Source: Ruminococcus flavefaciens
Lineage (GTDB): Bacteria > Bacillota > Clostridia > Oscillospirales > Ruminococcaceae
Reading direction: 5' to 3'
Assembly: GCA_902766595.1 (NCBI GenBank)
Contig: CACXEJ010000013.1
Span: 47,935-111,934 of the forward strand
DNA: 64,000 nt
Position 1 is the first letter of the stretch. Every line of letters begins with the position of its first letter. The position numbers and the translations under genes were made by a program. The notes beneath the pieces were generated by a model. The model made no database searches. It worked only from the letters and a program-made list of their open reading frames with translations, and had not been told where the DNA came from. This document shows, one piece after another, positions 23,849 to 33,400 of this stretch.

Positions 23849-25060
23849 ATGAGAAGAAAAAATAAAGGAAGGAAAATCTACAAAACCAAAGAAAAAAATT
23901 ACTATGGCAAAACTCCTCTCGGCAAAGCTCTTTCCGTCGGTCTGACCGTGCTTCTCATCGGCGGTATCGGCTTTATCGGTTACAGTGTAGCCGAGCCGGT
24001 ATTCAAGTATACTAAGAAAAAAGGCGACGCTCCCGAGCCGCCTCCGACAGCAGCTTCGAGCGAGCTTCTCGAGCCTACGAGCAGCGCTCCGAAGATACAG
24101 CCCGGAGATCCGTCCGCAGAGACCGGAACAGTTGCACAGCCCGATTACAAGGCGGCTGTCATAAAGACCTCCGACCTCACCGACAAGGCTGCGCTCAAGG
24201 CTGCGATAGAACGCATACCGTCCGGACAGAAGGTAGAATACGTTGAGATACCGCTGAAAACTCAGGGCGGAAAGATCTGGTACACCAGCTCGGTATACTA
24301 TGCAACTCAATCCGGTGCTATACACAACTACATCAATCTCAGTGACATAATCGACACTGTAAAGGCTGCCGGCTATCATCCAGCGGCGCTCATAAGCACA
24401 TTCAACGACAACATTCTGCCCAAGACCGACGGTTCGGCAGGCTTCAAGACAGCTGATGCCGGTGACCAGTGGATAGACAATACTCCGGAAGCAGGCGGCA
24501 AGCCGTGGACTTCTCCCTATTCATCAACCGCTGTAAACTACATCGGTGATATAGTCACAGAAGCTGCCGAAGCCGGATTTGAGAAGATAATCTGCTCGGA
24601 CATTTCCTATCCGCCGTTCAGACCGAGCGATCTCGCTTTACTGCCGCCTGAGCTGAAGGAACCGAGCCGTTTTCAGGCACTGACTTCAGCTGCTAACCTC
24701 TTCTACGACAGGGCAGTCAGGGCTAATTCAACAATGGCGGTCGAGGTATCGGCAACGGACATTCTCAAAGACAACGCAGACGTTATCCGCGAACCCCTCT
24801 ATCTGAACGTCAAGTCGATAATCCTCAGTATAGACATTGACGCTCTCAGCGCCGGAGTCTATACCGACAGCACGGTATACGATTTCAACGGAACTGCTGC
24901 TGAAAAGGTCGAAAAGGTATTGGGGCTCGTAAAGGATAAACTCAAGGATTACACAAATGTTGCAGTTCGCATCTCTGGAAGTACAGTTGGCACAGATGAA
25001 CTGCTCAAGGCAAAAGAAGTCGCATACGAACAGGGCTACACCTCGTTCGTCATAGGATAA
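23849..25060 (+). CDS. Membrane-anchored DUF4015 putative glycoside hydrolase
   Basis: A 403-residue protein; ATG 23849 follows CAGGAG. It has a very basic N-terminus (RRKNKGRKIYKTKEKNYYGK), one membrane anchor at about 36-56, then a Pro/Ser linker. The outer domain reads VYYATQSGAIHNYINLSDII, KPWTSPYSSTAVNYIGDIVTEAAEAGFEKI and later EVSATDIL, matching the TIM-barrel-like DUF4015 group. The usual QFDYVRFP reads CSDISYPPF, so catalytic ability is unsure. It lies between the rnf-like genes and hprK. Confidence 0.65.
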   Translation: MRRKNKGRKIYKTKEKNYYGKTPLGKALSVGLTVLLIGGIGFIGYSVAEPVFKYTKKKGDAPEPPPTAASSELLEPTSSAPKIQPGDPSAETGTVAQPDYKAAVIKTSDLTDKAALKAAIERIPSGQKVEYVEIPLKTQGGKIWYTSSVYYATQSGAIHNYINLSDIIDTVKAAGYHPAALISTFNDNILPKTDGSAGFKTADAGDQWIDNTPEAGGKPWTSPYSSTAVNYIGDIVTEAAEAGFEKIICSDISYPPFRPSDLALLPPELKEPSRFQALTSAANLFYDRAVRANSTMAVEVSATDILKDNADVIREPLYLNVKSIILSIDIDALSAGVYTDSTVYDFNGTAAEKVEKVLGLVKDKLKDYTNVAVRISGSTVGTDELLKAKEVAYEQGYTSFVIG

Positions 25061-25090
25061 AACCGATTTTACGGAGAACGGAGAATAATT

Positions 25091-26050
25091 ATGGCTGAAA
25101 ATTTCAAGGTTTCGCTTCAGAAGGTGATCGACGAATTCAAACTCGAAGCGATCTATATCCACAAGGACGCAAATGAACTGATGATCGATGAAAACGACGT
25201 CAACAGACCGGGACTCCAGCTTATGGGCTTTTACGAATACTTCAACCCGGAGCGCATACAGATCATAGGAAAGATGGAATTCGCATATCTTTCTACTATC
25301 GACGAAAAGACTCGCCGCGAAAGACTCCAGCTGCTCTTTTCTCAGAGGATACCTGCACTCATCATAACCCGCGAGCTCCCGTATTTTGCTGAAATGCTCG
25401 AGCTTGCAAAGGAGTTCGAGGTACCGCTCCTCAGAAGCAAGGAGAGCACGTCCAACTTCATCTCGGGACTCATCGCATTCCTCAACCTCAATCTTGCTCC
25501 GAGAATTACCCGTCACGGCGTACTTATTGAGATCTACGGCGAAGGTGTATTCATAACAGGTGAGAGCGGCGTAGGTAAGAGTGAAACTGCCATCGAGCTT
25601 GTAAAGCGTGGTCACAGACTCGTTGCGGACGACGCAGTTGAGATAAGGAAGGTTTCAAACATCAGTCTCGTCGGAAGCTCACCTGACAATATCCGCCACT
25701 TCCTCGAGCTCCGCGGCATAGGTATCATCAATGCGCGCAGACTCTTCGGTATCGGTGCAGTTAAGCTGACAGAAAAGCTCGACCTCGTAGTTGAGCTCGA
25801 ACAGTGGAATTCCGAAAAGGTGTACGACAGAATGGGCGTAGACACAGAATTTGTATCGCTTCTCGGAGTCAAGGTACCTTCACTGACTATCCCGGTAAAG
25901 CCCGGACGTAACCTCGCTGTTATCCTTGAGGTCGCAGCTATGAACAACAGACAGAAGAAAATGGGATATAATGCAGCTCAGGAGCTCCTCAACAGGCTCG
26001 GTATGGAGTCTGATTCAAAGGAGATCGTTCGCAACTACGAAGCGTTCTGA
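25091..26050 (+). CDS. hprK: HPr kinase/phosphorylase
   Basis: A 319-residue protein of normal length. The N-terminal domain spans about 1-130. The C-terminal kinase domain has Walker A ITGESGVGKSETA (about 155-167), VADDAVEI, and the family signature LELRGIGIINARRLFG, followed by the PVKPGRNLAVILEVAAMN end. It phosphorylates HPr on Ser46 and reverses this, controlling carbon catabolite repression in Firmicutes. It is followed by murB and rapZ in one transcript. Confidence 0.96.
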   Translation: MAENFKVSLQKVIDEFKLEAIYIHKDANELMIDENDVNRPGLQLMGFYEYFNPERIQIIGKMEFAYLSTIDEKTRRERLQLLFSQRIPALIITRELPYFAEMLELAKEFEVPLLRSKESTSNFISGLIAFLNLNLAPRITRHGVLIEIYGEGVFITGESGVGKSETAIELVKRGHRLVADDAVEIRKVSNISLVGSSPDNIRHFLELRGIGIINARRLFGIGAVKLTEKLDLVVELEQWNSEKVYDRMGVDTEFVSLLGVKVPSLTIPVKPGRNLAVILEVAAMNNRQKKMGYNAAQELLNRLGMESDSKEIVRNYEAF

Positions 26051-26095
26051 TCCGGCCGCAAACAGAAATAAGAATAATATCTCAGGAGGAACGCA

Positions 26096-27001
26096 ATGCT
26101 CAATATTGAAGAACTTACCGATCTTTGCAGCAAGCTCGGCTGCCGTATAACTCCGGAATGTTCTCTGAGGGAATACATCACATTCAGATTTGGCGGGACC
26201 TGCCGCGCACTAATCAGCGTGAATTCTGCTGTTTCAGCAGCAAGGCTCCTCAAATATCTGCGTGAGAATTCAATAAAGTTCGGAATTCTCGGAAGAGGCA
26301 GCAACGTCATTGTGCCGGACAGCGGCTTTGACGGCATCATACTCCTATTCGGCAGCGATTTTGCGCGTATAACTACCAAAGGCACAGAAATGCACTGTCA
26401 GGCAGGAGCTCTTCTCGCTTCAGCCTGTGTACACGCTCAGCAGTCCGGACTCACCGGTATGGAAAACCTCTTCGGTATCCCCGGAACTGTCGGCGGTGCG
26501 CTTTATATGAACGCAGGAGCTTACGGCAGTGAGATAAAGGATATAATCGTTTCGGCAGAATATATCGACCTCGACGGCGAAATAAAAACAATAGACCGTA
26601 ACGAAATGGACCTCTCATACAGGCACAGCGTATTCAGTGACAGCGGCAAGGTCATTATTTCCGTTACTCTGAAACTTGCAGAGGGAGATCCCGATGCTAT
26701 CAAACAGGCTATGAACGAATGTATGGCAAAGAGGAGTTCAAAGCAGCCCCTCGAATATCCGAGTGCCGGAAGCACATTCAAGCGTCCGGAGGGCAGCTAT
26801 GCTTCTCTTCTCATAGATCAGTGCGGACTGAAAGGACTCAGCTGCGGCGGAGCAATGGTCAGCGAAAAGCACAGCGGATTTGTCATAAACAAGGGCTATG
26901 CGACCTGTGCGGACGTACTTGAGCTCTGCGAAAAAATAAGGAACATCGTTAAGGAAAAGACCGGCTATATACTTGAGCTTGAACCGGTCATACTGAAATA
27001 A
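26096..27001 (+). CDS. murB: UDP-N-acetylenolpyruvoylglucosamine reductase
   Basis: A 301-residue protein (type II MurB). FAD-binding blocks are FGILGRGSNVIVPDSGFDG and GIPGTVGGALYMNAGAYGSE. The substrate region has SYRHSVFSD and the catalytic Ser region PSAGSTFKRPEGSYASLLID; a C-terminal Glu lies in LELEPVIL. It reduces the enolpyruvyl group to give UDP-MurNAc for peptidoglycan. AGGAGG precedes the ATG at the right distance. Confidence 0.96.
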   Translation: MLNIEELTDLCSKLGCRITPECSLREYITFRFGGTCRALISVNSAVSAARLLKYLRENSIKFGILGRGSNVIVPDSGFDGIILLFGSDFARITTKGTEMHCQAGALLASACVHAQQSGLTGMENLFGIPGTVGGALYMNAGAYGSEIKDIIVSAEYIDLDGEIKTIDRNEMDLSYRHSVFSDSGKVIISVTLKLAEGDPDAIKQAMNECMAKRSSKQPLEYPSAGSTFKRPEGSYASLLIDQCGLKGLSCGGAMVSEKHSGFVINKGYATCADVLELCEKIRNIVKEKTGYILELEPVILK

Positions 27002-27029
27002 GCTCAGATACCCAAGAAGGAAGATCTCT

Positions 27030-27902
27030 ATGAAATTACTGATAGTTACCGGAATGTCCGGTTCCGGAAAATCAAGCGTAATGGACGTCCTCGAGGACAT
27101 CGGATATTACTGTATCGACAACATACCTCCCAAACTCATTTCGAGGTTCGTTGACCTTTGCAGAATGACTGACAATCCGCCGGAGAAGGTCGCAGTTGCC
27201 GTTGATATAAGATCCGGAGATATGTTTGCGGAGATCTTTCTCTCGTGGCAGGCTCTCCATAACGAGCAGGACGTAGAAGTCAAGGTGCTGTTCATCGAGG
27301 CGAGCGACGAGGTGCTCATAAAGCGCTACAAGGAGACCCGCCGCAAGCACCCGCTCGACGAAAAATTCAGCGGTAATATGCACGAGGCTATAAAATACGA
27401 ACGCGAGCAGCTTTCACAGCTCCGCGAAATAGCTGATTTCTACATAGAGACCTCCTTCCTTGCCACATCACAGCTCAAGGAACAGGTAAAGGAGCTCTTC
27501 CTTACCAAGACCTCTGACTCTCTTTCTATAAAAGTGATGTCATTCGGCTTCAAATACGGAGTTTCTACCGAGTCGGACCTTGTCTTTGACGTGAGATGTC
27601 TGCCAAATCCCTATTATGTGGACGAGCTTCGCGGTCACACCGGCTGCGAAAGCTGCGTAAGGGACTACGTTATGAGCTTTGAACAGTCGCAGAAGCTCCT
27701 TGAAAAGCTCAAGGATCTCATCGACTACCTCATACCGCTCTACATACACGAGGGCAAGAGCCAGCTTGTCATTGCATTCGGCTGCACCGGCGGAAAACAC
27801 CGTTCGGTAACATTTGCCGAGCTCATCGCGAAGCATCTTCTGGCTCAGGATTACAGAGTCCAGAGGTACCACCGCGACATTACCAAGGATAAGAAGATAT
27901 AA
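27030..27902 (+). CDS. rapZ: RNase adapter/nucleotide-binding protein RapZ (YvcJ)
   Basis: A 290-residue protein. Walker A is VTGMSGSGKSSVMDVLEDIG at the N-terminus, followed by YYCIDNIPPKL. The C-terminal domain has FGFKYG, VFDVRCLPNPYYVDELR and IAFGCTGGKHRSVTFAELIA. In Proteobacteria RapZ senses glucosamine 6-phosphate and steers sRNA decay; Firmicute YvcJ affects competence and small RNAs. The murB-rapZ-whiA order is common in clostridia. The usual yvcK gene between rapZ and whiA is absent here. Confidence 0.95.
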   Translation: MKLLIVTGMSGSGKSSVMDVLEDIGYYCIDNIPPKLISRFVDLCRMTDNPPEKVAVAVDIRSGDMFAEIFLSWQALHNEQDVEVKVLFIEASDEVLIKRYKETRRKHPLDEKFSGNMHEAIKYEREQLSQLREIADFYIETSFLATSQLKEQVKELFLTKTSDSLSIKVMSFGFKYGVSTESDLVFDVRCLPNPYYVDELRGHTGCESCVRDYVMSFEQSQKLLEKLKDLIDYLIPLYIHEGKSQLVIAFGCTGGKHRSVTFAELIAKHLLAQDYRVQRYHRDITKDKKI

Positions 27903-27918
27903 GCAGAGGTGAACGGTC

Positions 27919-28836
27919 ATTTCTTTCTCAAATGATGTAAGGAACGAGATAATACGATCTCTGAACGATAAAGAAAAGCGCTTTGCGTGTCTGTACGGAA
28001 TGCTGTTGTTCAGCCGCACTCTCACAGCAGAGCGCATCTGCTTTCAGACCGAAAGCAGTATAGCCGCCGAGACCTTCGGTTCGCTCTTTGCTCGTATATT
28101 CGGTGCAAAGCCCGAGTGCAGGAGAACTGAAAGGCGCAGCGGTACAGAGCTATACATTTATGATATTACAGCTCCCGATACCGTGAACGAGGTGTTTTCA
28201 AAGTACCGCTTCACGGACGGCATAAGAGCTATTGATTCCGGGATTATTGCAACAAATAGTCTCGGAGTTTTTGCAGGCGGAGCTTTTCTTGCCTGCGGAA
28301 GCGTGAACGATCCGCAGAAGGAATATCATCTTGAATTCTCAGTCCCCGACGATGAACTTGCAGCCGGACTCGCTCAGCTTCTCGAGGACATAGGAGTGAC
28401 AGCCGGAAGAGTCGTGCGCAGGGGACAGTTCATAGTCTACATCAAGGGCAGTGAGTCCATTGAGGACACGCTGACCTTTATCGGCGCGCAGCAATGCACC
28501 CTTGAGCTTATGAACGTCAAGATCTACAAGGACGTTCGCAATAAAGCCAACAGGATCGCTAACTGCGACTCCGCTAACATTGACAAGGTCGTGAACGCGG
28601 CTATGAAGCAGATCGAGGATATAAAGCTGATCGCTGCTGTATCCGGTCTCGACTCACTCTCGGACGATCTCCGTGAGGTCGCACTGCTTCGCCTTGAAAA
28701 CACTGATATGAGTCTCAAGGAGATAGGGGAGAACCTGTCCGAACCGCTCAGCCGTTCCGGAGTAAACCACCGCTTCCAGAAGCTCTCGAAGATAGCGGAC
28801 AGTCTGCGCTGCGGAGGTGCCAAGAATGAAGCCTGA
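27919..28836 (+). CDS. whiA: DNA-binding protein WhiA, apparent ATT start
   Basis: A 305-residue protein. The frame is open from the TGA at 27910. The family N-terminus (M-SFSSEVK...) is matched by SFSNDVRNEIIRSLNDKEKR only if translation begins at ATT 27919, which has GAGGTG (27906-27911) 7 bases upstream. No ATG, GTG or TTG precedes the ATG at 28000, which would cut 27 conserved residues. The LAGLIDADG-like domain is followed by a C-terminal HTH (LSLKEIGENLSEPLSRSGVNHRFQKL has the family pattern). WhiA influences division and chromosome segregation. It overlaps dnaE by 11 bases. Confidence 0.9.
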   Translation: MSFSNDVRNEIIRSLNDKEKRFACLYGMLLFSRTLTAERICFQTESSIAAETFGSLFARIFGAKPECRRTERRSGTELYIYDITAPDTVNEVFSKYRFTDGIRAIDSGIIATNSLGVFAGGAFLACGSVNDPQKEYHLEFSVPDDELAAGLAQLLEDIGVTAGRVVRRGQFIVYIKGSESIEDTLTFIGAQQCTLELMNVKIYKDVRNKANRIANCDSANIDKVVNAAMKQIEDIKLIAAVSGLDSLSDDLREVALLRLENTDMSLKEIGENLSEPLSRSGVNHRFQKLSKIADSLRCGGAKNEA

Positions 28837-31800
28837 CAGCTTTGTAAATCTCCACGTTCATACGGAGTACAGCCTGCTTGACGGTGCCTGCCGTATCACC
28901 GGACTTATACAGCGTGTTAAGGAGCTCGGGCAGACAACCATTGCGATAACAGACCACGGCAATATGTACGGCGCTGTCGAGTTTTGGAATGAGGCTAAAA
29001 AGAACGACATCAAGCCGATAATCGGCTGTGAGGTATACGTTGCACCGCGCGGACATCTTGATAAAGAGCCGAAGATAGATGGTTCGCCGTATCATCTGAT
29101 ACTGCTCTGTGAGAACAACGAGGGCTACAAAAACCTTGTAAAGCTCGTCTCGATAGCGAGCATTGACGGCTTTTACAGCAAGCCGCGTGTTGACCGTGAA
29201 CTCCTGAAAAAGTACCACAAGGGACTCATCTGCCTGTCCGCTTGTATTGCCGGAGAGATACCGCGTAAAATAGCTGCGGACAACTACGAGGGTGCGAAGA
29301 AAGCTGCCCTCGAGCACCTTGAGATATTTGGTGAGGGCAACTACTTTATCGAAGTGCAGGATCACGGTATAGCGGAAGAAAAAAAGATACTTCCGCTTCT
29401 TTATAAGCTATCGCAGGAGACCGGAATACCGCTTGCTGCCACAAATGACTGCCACTACATCAACAAGACCGACTCAGAAATGCAGAAAGTTTTAATCTGT
29501 ATCCAGACCGGAAAAACTCTCGATGAACCCAATCCGCTAAGCTTCGGGACTGACGAATTTTATCTGAAATCAGCGGACGAAATGGCAGAGCTCTTCCGCG
29601 GTCACGAGGAAGCAGTGACGAATACCGCGAAAATAGCTGAGAGATGCTGTGTTGAGTTTGAGTTTGGCAATATCAAGCTGCCGAAGTTCACGATAGCCGG
29701 AGTCAGCGACAATCAGGCGTATTTCCGCGAACTCTGCCGCAAGGGAATGTACGACAAGTACGGTAATAAACCATCGGCTAAGGTCGTTGAGCGAATGGAG
29801 TACGAGCTCTCGGTCATCACGACTATGGGCTACACAGACTACTACCTTATTGTATGGGATTTTATCAGATATGCCCGTGAAAACAATATCCCGGTCGGTC
29901 CGGGAAGAGGCTCCGGTGCCGGAAGTCTCTGCGCATACTGCATAGGCATAACCGGCATTGATCCGATGAAATTCAACCTGCTTTTCGAGCGCTTCCTCAA
30001 TCCGGAGCGCGTAAGTATGCCGGATTTTGATATTGATTTCTGCATAGAGGGCAGGCAGTCCGTCAAGGACTATGTTGTGCGAAAATACGGCGCGGATCAC
30101 GTCTCAGAGATCATCGCCTTCGATACGCTCAAAGCGAGAGCAGCTATCCGCGATGTCGGAAGAGTTCTCGGCGTTTCGTACCAGATATGCGACCGCGCCG
30201 CGAAACAGATAGATTTCAGGAACACTCTCGACGAAGCGCTGAAGGAGTCTGATGACCTTGCGCAGATGTACCGCTCAGACTCCTCTGTAAGAAAACTCAT
30301 CGACCTCGCCCGTCAGCTTGAGGGTATGCCGCGCCACACTTCCACGCACGCCGCCGGAGTCGTGATATCCGCAGTTCCGCTCAGTGACCTCGTACCGCTC
30401 CAGAAGAATGACGGAACTGTTGTCACTCAGTACACTATGACGGTGCTCGAGTCGCTCGGACTTCTAAAAATGGACTTTCTCGGACTCCGCAACCTCACTA
30501 TCATACGCGACACTGTAAACGAGATAAGGCAGACACAGCCTGATTTCGACATAAACAGCATACCGCTCGACGACAAAGAAGTATACGATATGCTCTCGGC
30601 AGGGGACACAGCCGGAGTTTTCCAGCTCGAGAGCGAAGGTATGACACAGCGCCTTATGGAGCTCTGTCCGGAACGTCTTGAGGACCTCATCGTTGTTATA
30701 TCGCTGTACAGACCCGGACCTATGAAGTCAATACCGGTCTACATCGAAAATAAGAAGGATCCGTCAAAAGTCCATTACAAGCACCCGCTTCTTAGGGAGA
30801 TACTTGAGGACACATACGGCTGTATGGTCTATCAGGAACAGGTTATGGAGATTTGCCGCAGACTCGCAGGCTATTCCTACGGACACGCGGATATAGTCCG
30901 CCGTGCAATGGCTAAGAAAAAGCACGATGTTATGCTCAGAGAGCGTGAGAGCTTCGTTTCGGGCGCTCAGAGCAACGGCGTTCCTGAGAAAACTGCGAAC
31001 GAGGTGTTTGATGAAATGGTATCGTTCACATCGTACGCCTTCAATAAGTCTCACGCTGCGGCATATGCCTATCTTGCGTACCAGACTGCCTACCTGAAAT
31101 GCCATTTCAGAGGGTTCTATATGGCAGCACTTATGTCGAGCGTTATGGGTATGACCGGCAAACTTGCTGAGTATATCAACGCCTGCCGCAGTGCCGGGAT
31201 CGAGATACACCGTCCGGACGTGAACAAGAGTATGAAAGGCTTCACATACACAGACGGGAAGATGTATTTCGGACTCGTTGCAATAAAGAACGCCGGCAGC
31301 GGACTTGCTGACAGGATAATCGCCGAGAGGAACGAAAACGGCAATTTCACTGGACTTCAGGATCTCTGCGAACGTCTTAACGGCAGAGACCTCAATAAGA
31401 AGTCGCTTGAAAACCTCATAAAGTCCGGCGCACTCGACGGTCTTGGCGCAAACCGCCGCCAGATGCTCGACAGCTACGAGCGCATACTTGAGCTTACCGG
31501 CTCGGAAAACCGCGGTGTCATCGAGGGACAGCTCAATTTCCTCGAAACTCAGGATACATCAGCAATGAATATGAAAATGCCGTACAGGGCTGAATTTGAC
31601 TTCAAGAGACTGCTCTCAATGGAAAAAGAAGCTGTTGGTATGTACATATCAGGCAGTCCGCTGACGGAATTCCGTTATTTGTCGGAGCTGCTGCACGTCC
31701 GGAATATCAGCTCGCTGACAGTTGAAAACGGCGCGGCTGACGGTCAGAAGGTCAGGCTTCTGTGTACGATACAGGAAAAGAAGCTGCACAAGACAAAAAA

Positions 31801-32233
31801 CGGCGATAAGATGTGCTTCCTGACACTTGCTGACGATACCGGTGAAGCGGACGCGGTGGTCTTTCCTGATCTGTTTGCAGTTTACGGAGCTCAGCTCGTT
31901 CAGGACGCAGTTTTTGTCATAAACGGCAGGATCTCGGTCAAGGACGAGAGTATAAGCGTAGTTTGCACTTCTGCAGTACCGGAAGCCGAATTCGTTTCAC
32001 AGGCTGCGATGATGAAGCTCTGCATCAAAACGTCATCGGACAAGGCTTCTGTCACGCCCGAACTGGCTGAGGTCTGCCGGAAATACAGCGGAACAACACA
32101 GGTCTGCTTCTACCTTGCCGACCTGAAAAAGACAGTCAGTCCGAAAAGCAGGCTGTCACTTGCTGTAACGCCGGAGTCATTTGACGAATTGTCACGTATT
32201 TTCACGACAAAACAGATCGGACTTATCCGTTAG
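28826..32233 (+). CDS. dnaE: DNA polymerase III alpha subunit (DnaE)
   Basis: A 1135-residue protein; ATG 28826 has GGAGGTG upstream. The PHP domain starts with NLHVHTEYSLLDGA and ITDHGNMYG. The catalytic palm includes GPGRGSGAGSLCAYC and PDFDIDFC (about residue 400) with a further acidic site in KMDFLGLRNL. Then follow the fingers (RPGPM), a helix-hairpin-helix region, and an OB fold near 990-1060 (LCTIQEKKLHKTKNGDKMCF). It copies DNA; low-GC Gram-positives use it together with PolC. It is the last gene of the rpe-dnaE run; pfkA has its own promoter. Confidence 0.97.
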   Translation: MKPDSFVNLHVHTEYSLLDGACRITGLIQRVKELGQTTIAITDHGNMYGAVEFWNEAKKNDIKPIIGCEVYVAPRGHLDKEPKIDGSPYHLILLCENNEGYKNLVKLVSIASIDGFYSKPRVDRELLKKYHKGLICLSACIAGEIPRKIAADNYEGAKKAALEHLEIFGEGNYFIEVQDHGIAEEKKILPLLYKLSQETGIPLAATNDCHYINKTDSEMQKVLICIQTGKTLDEPNPLSFGTDEFYLKSADEMAELFRGHEEAVTNTAKIAERCCVEFEFGNIKLPKFTIAGVSDNQAYFRELCRKGMYDKYGNKPSAKVVERMEYELSVITTMGYTDYYLIVWDFIRYARENNIPVGPGRGSGAGSLCAYCIGITGIDPMKFNLLFERFLNPERVSMPDFDIDFCIEGRQSVKDYVVRKYGADHVSEIIAFDTLKARAAIRDVGRVLGVSYQICDRAAKQIDFRNTLDEALKESDDLAQMYRSDSSVRKLIDLARQLEGMPRHTSTHAAGVVISAVPLSDLVPLQKNDGTVVTQYTMTVLESLGLLKMDFLGLRNLTIIRDTVNEIRQTQPDFDINSIPLDDKEVYDMLSAGDTAGVFQLESEGMTQRLMELCPERLEDLIVVISLYRPGPMKSIPVYIENKKDPSKVHYKHPLLREILEDTYGCMVYQEQVMEICRRLAGYSYGHADIVRRAMAKKKHDVMLRERESFVSGAQSNGVPEKTANEVFDEMVSFTSYAFNKSHAAAYAYLAYQTAYLKCHFRGFYMAALMSSVMGMTGKLAEYINACRSAGIEIHRPDVNKSMKGFTYTDGKMYFGLVAIKNAGSGLADRIIAERNENGNFTGLQDLCERLNGRDLNKKSLENLIKSGALDGLGANRRQMLDSYERILELTGSENRGVIEGQLNFLETQDTSAMNMKMPYRAEFDFKRLLSMEKEAVGMYISGSPLTEFRYLSELLHVRNISSLTVENGAADGQKVRLLCTIQEKKLHKTKNGDKMCFLTLADDTGEADAVVFPDLFAVYGAQLVQDAVFVINGRISVKDESISVVCTSAVPEAEFVSQAAMMKLCIKTSSDKASVTPELAEVCRKYSGTTQVCFYLADLKKTVSPKSRLSLAVTPESFDELSRIFTTKQIGLIR

Positions 32234-32277
32234 CGAAAAGTTTTTTGATTAAAATTGCAAAAATCATTGAATTTCAC

Positions 32278-32306
32278 TTGACAATTTTTCGGCAAAGTAG
32301 TAAAAT
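32278..32306 (+). promoter_or_regulatory. pfkA promoter
   Basis: TTGACA (32278-32283), 17 bases, TAAAAT (32301-32306). The leader can form an ATACGG/CCGTAT stem (32326-32331 with 32348-32353). Confidence 0.8.
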
Positions 32307-32387
32307 ATATATGTATGGAATTACGATACGGGATACAATGAAGTGCTCCGTATATAATATATGCTATGTGCAGATTGGAGAATACTT

Positions 32388-33350
32388 ATGATCAAGAAAA
32401 TCGGTGTATTAACAAGCGGTGGAGACGCGCCCGGTATGAATGCTGCCGTAAGAGCAGTCGTAAGAACAGCTCTCAGCAAGGGTATGGAAGTATACGGTAT
32501 CCGCAGAGGCTACTGTGGTCTTATAAACGGTGACATTTATAAAATGGACGAGAGAAGCGTTTCTGATATAATCCACAGAGGAGGAACCGTTCTTTACACC
32601 GCAAGATGTCCTGAATTCAGAACAGCTGAGGGCGTTGCAAAGGCTAAGGCTAAGTGCGATGAGCTCGGTATCGAAGGACTCGTTGTTATCGGCGGCGACG
32701 GTTCATTCAGAGGTGCAGCTGATCTTTCAGCTCAGGGCGTTCTCTGTATCGGTCTCCCCGGAACTATCGACAACGATATTGCCTGCACAGACTACACTAT
32801 CGGTTTTGATACAGCTATGAACACAGCTATGGAGATGATCGACAAGCTCCGCGATACTTCCCAGTCACACGACAGATGTTCTGTTGTTGAGGTAATGGGC
32901 AGAGGCGCTGGTCACATCGCAGTAAACACAGGTATTGCCTGCGGTGCTACTGATATAATCACAAAGGAAGTTCCTTACGACCTCAACGACATCGCAAATA
33001 CAATGCTCGCTAAGAAGGCTAAAGGCAAGCAGAATTTCGTAGTGATCGTTGCTGAGGGCATCGGTCACGCTAACGAGATCGCTGCTGAGCTTCAGGAGAA
33101 GACTCACATCGAGTCAAGAGCTACTGTTCTCGGACACGTTCAGAGAGGCGGTTCACCCACAGTACGCGACAGAGTTGAAGCTACAAGAATGGGTTACTAC
33201 GCAGTTGAGCTCCTCGAGCAGGGGATCGGCAACCGTGTTGTTGGCGTAAAGGACAGCAAGATCGTTGATTACGATATTCAGGAAGCTCTTTCAATGCAGA
33301 AGGGTTACGACATCAAGCTCCACAAAATGGCTGAGCAGATCGCATTCTGA
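32388..33350 (+). CDS. pfkA: 6-phosphofructokinase
   Basis: A 320-residue protein; ATG 32388 follows TTGGAG. ATP-type PfkA landmarks are LTSGGDAPGMNAAVRA, GGDGSFRGA, the catalytic PGTIDNDI, IGFDTAMNT and EVMGRGAGHIA, plus RGGSPTVRDR. The Gly in GGDGS marks an ATP-dependent rather than PPi-dependent enzyme. It makes fructose 1,6-bisphosphate in glycolysis. The dnaE-pfkA order recurs in clostridia, but here the gene has a separate promoter and terminator. Confidence 0.97.
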   Translation: MIKKIGVLTSGGDAPGMNAAVRAVVRTALSKGMEVYGIRRGYCGLINGDIYKMDERSVSDIIHRGGTVLYTARCPEFRTAEGVAKAKAKCDELGIEGLVVIGGDGSFRGAADLSAQGVLCIGLPGTIDNDIACTDYTIGFDTAMNTAMEMIDKLRDTSQSHDRCSVVEVMGRGAGHIAVNTGIACGATDIITKEVPYDLNDIANTMLAKKAKGKQNFVVIVAEGIGHANEIAAELQEKTHIESRATVLGHVQRGGSPTVRDRVEATRMGYYAVELLEQGIGNRVVGVKDSKIVDYDIQEALSMQKGYDIKLHKMAEQIAF

Positions 33351-33370
33351 GTTAATTATCAAAAATATTT

Positions 33371-33399
33371 ACGGGACTGTTTTTGCAGTCCCGTTTTTT
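33371..33399 (+). terminator. Terminator after pfkA
   Basis: ACGGGACTG (33371-33379) with CAGTCCCGT (33386-33394), then TTTTT. Confidence 0.9.
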
Positions 33400-33400
33400 G

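Noticed and set aside
24728-25615. 295-codon minus-strand frame across DUF4015 and hprK
   Set aside because: It crosses two real genes on the other strand and lacks protein motifs.
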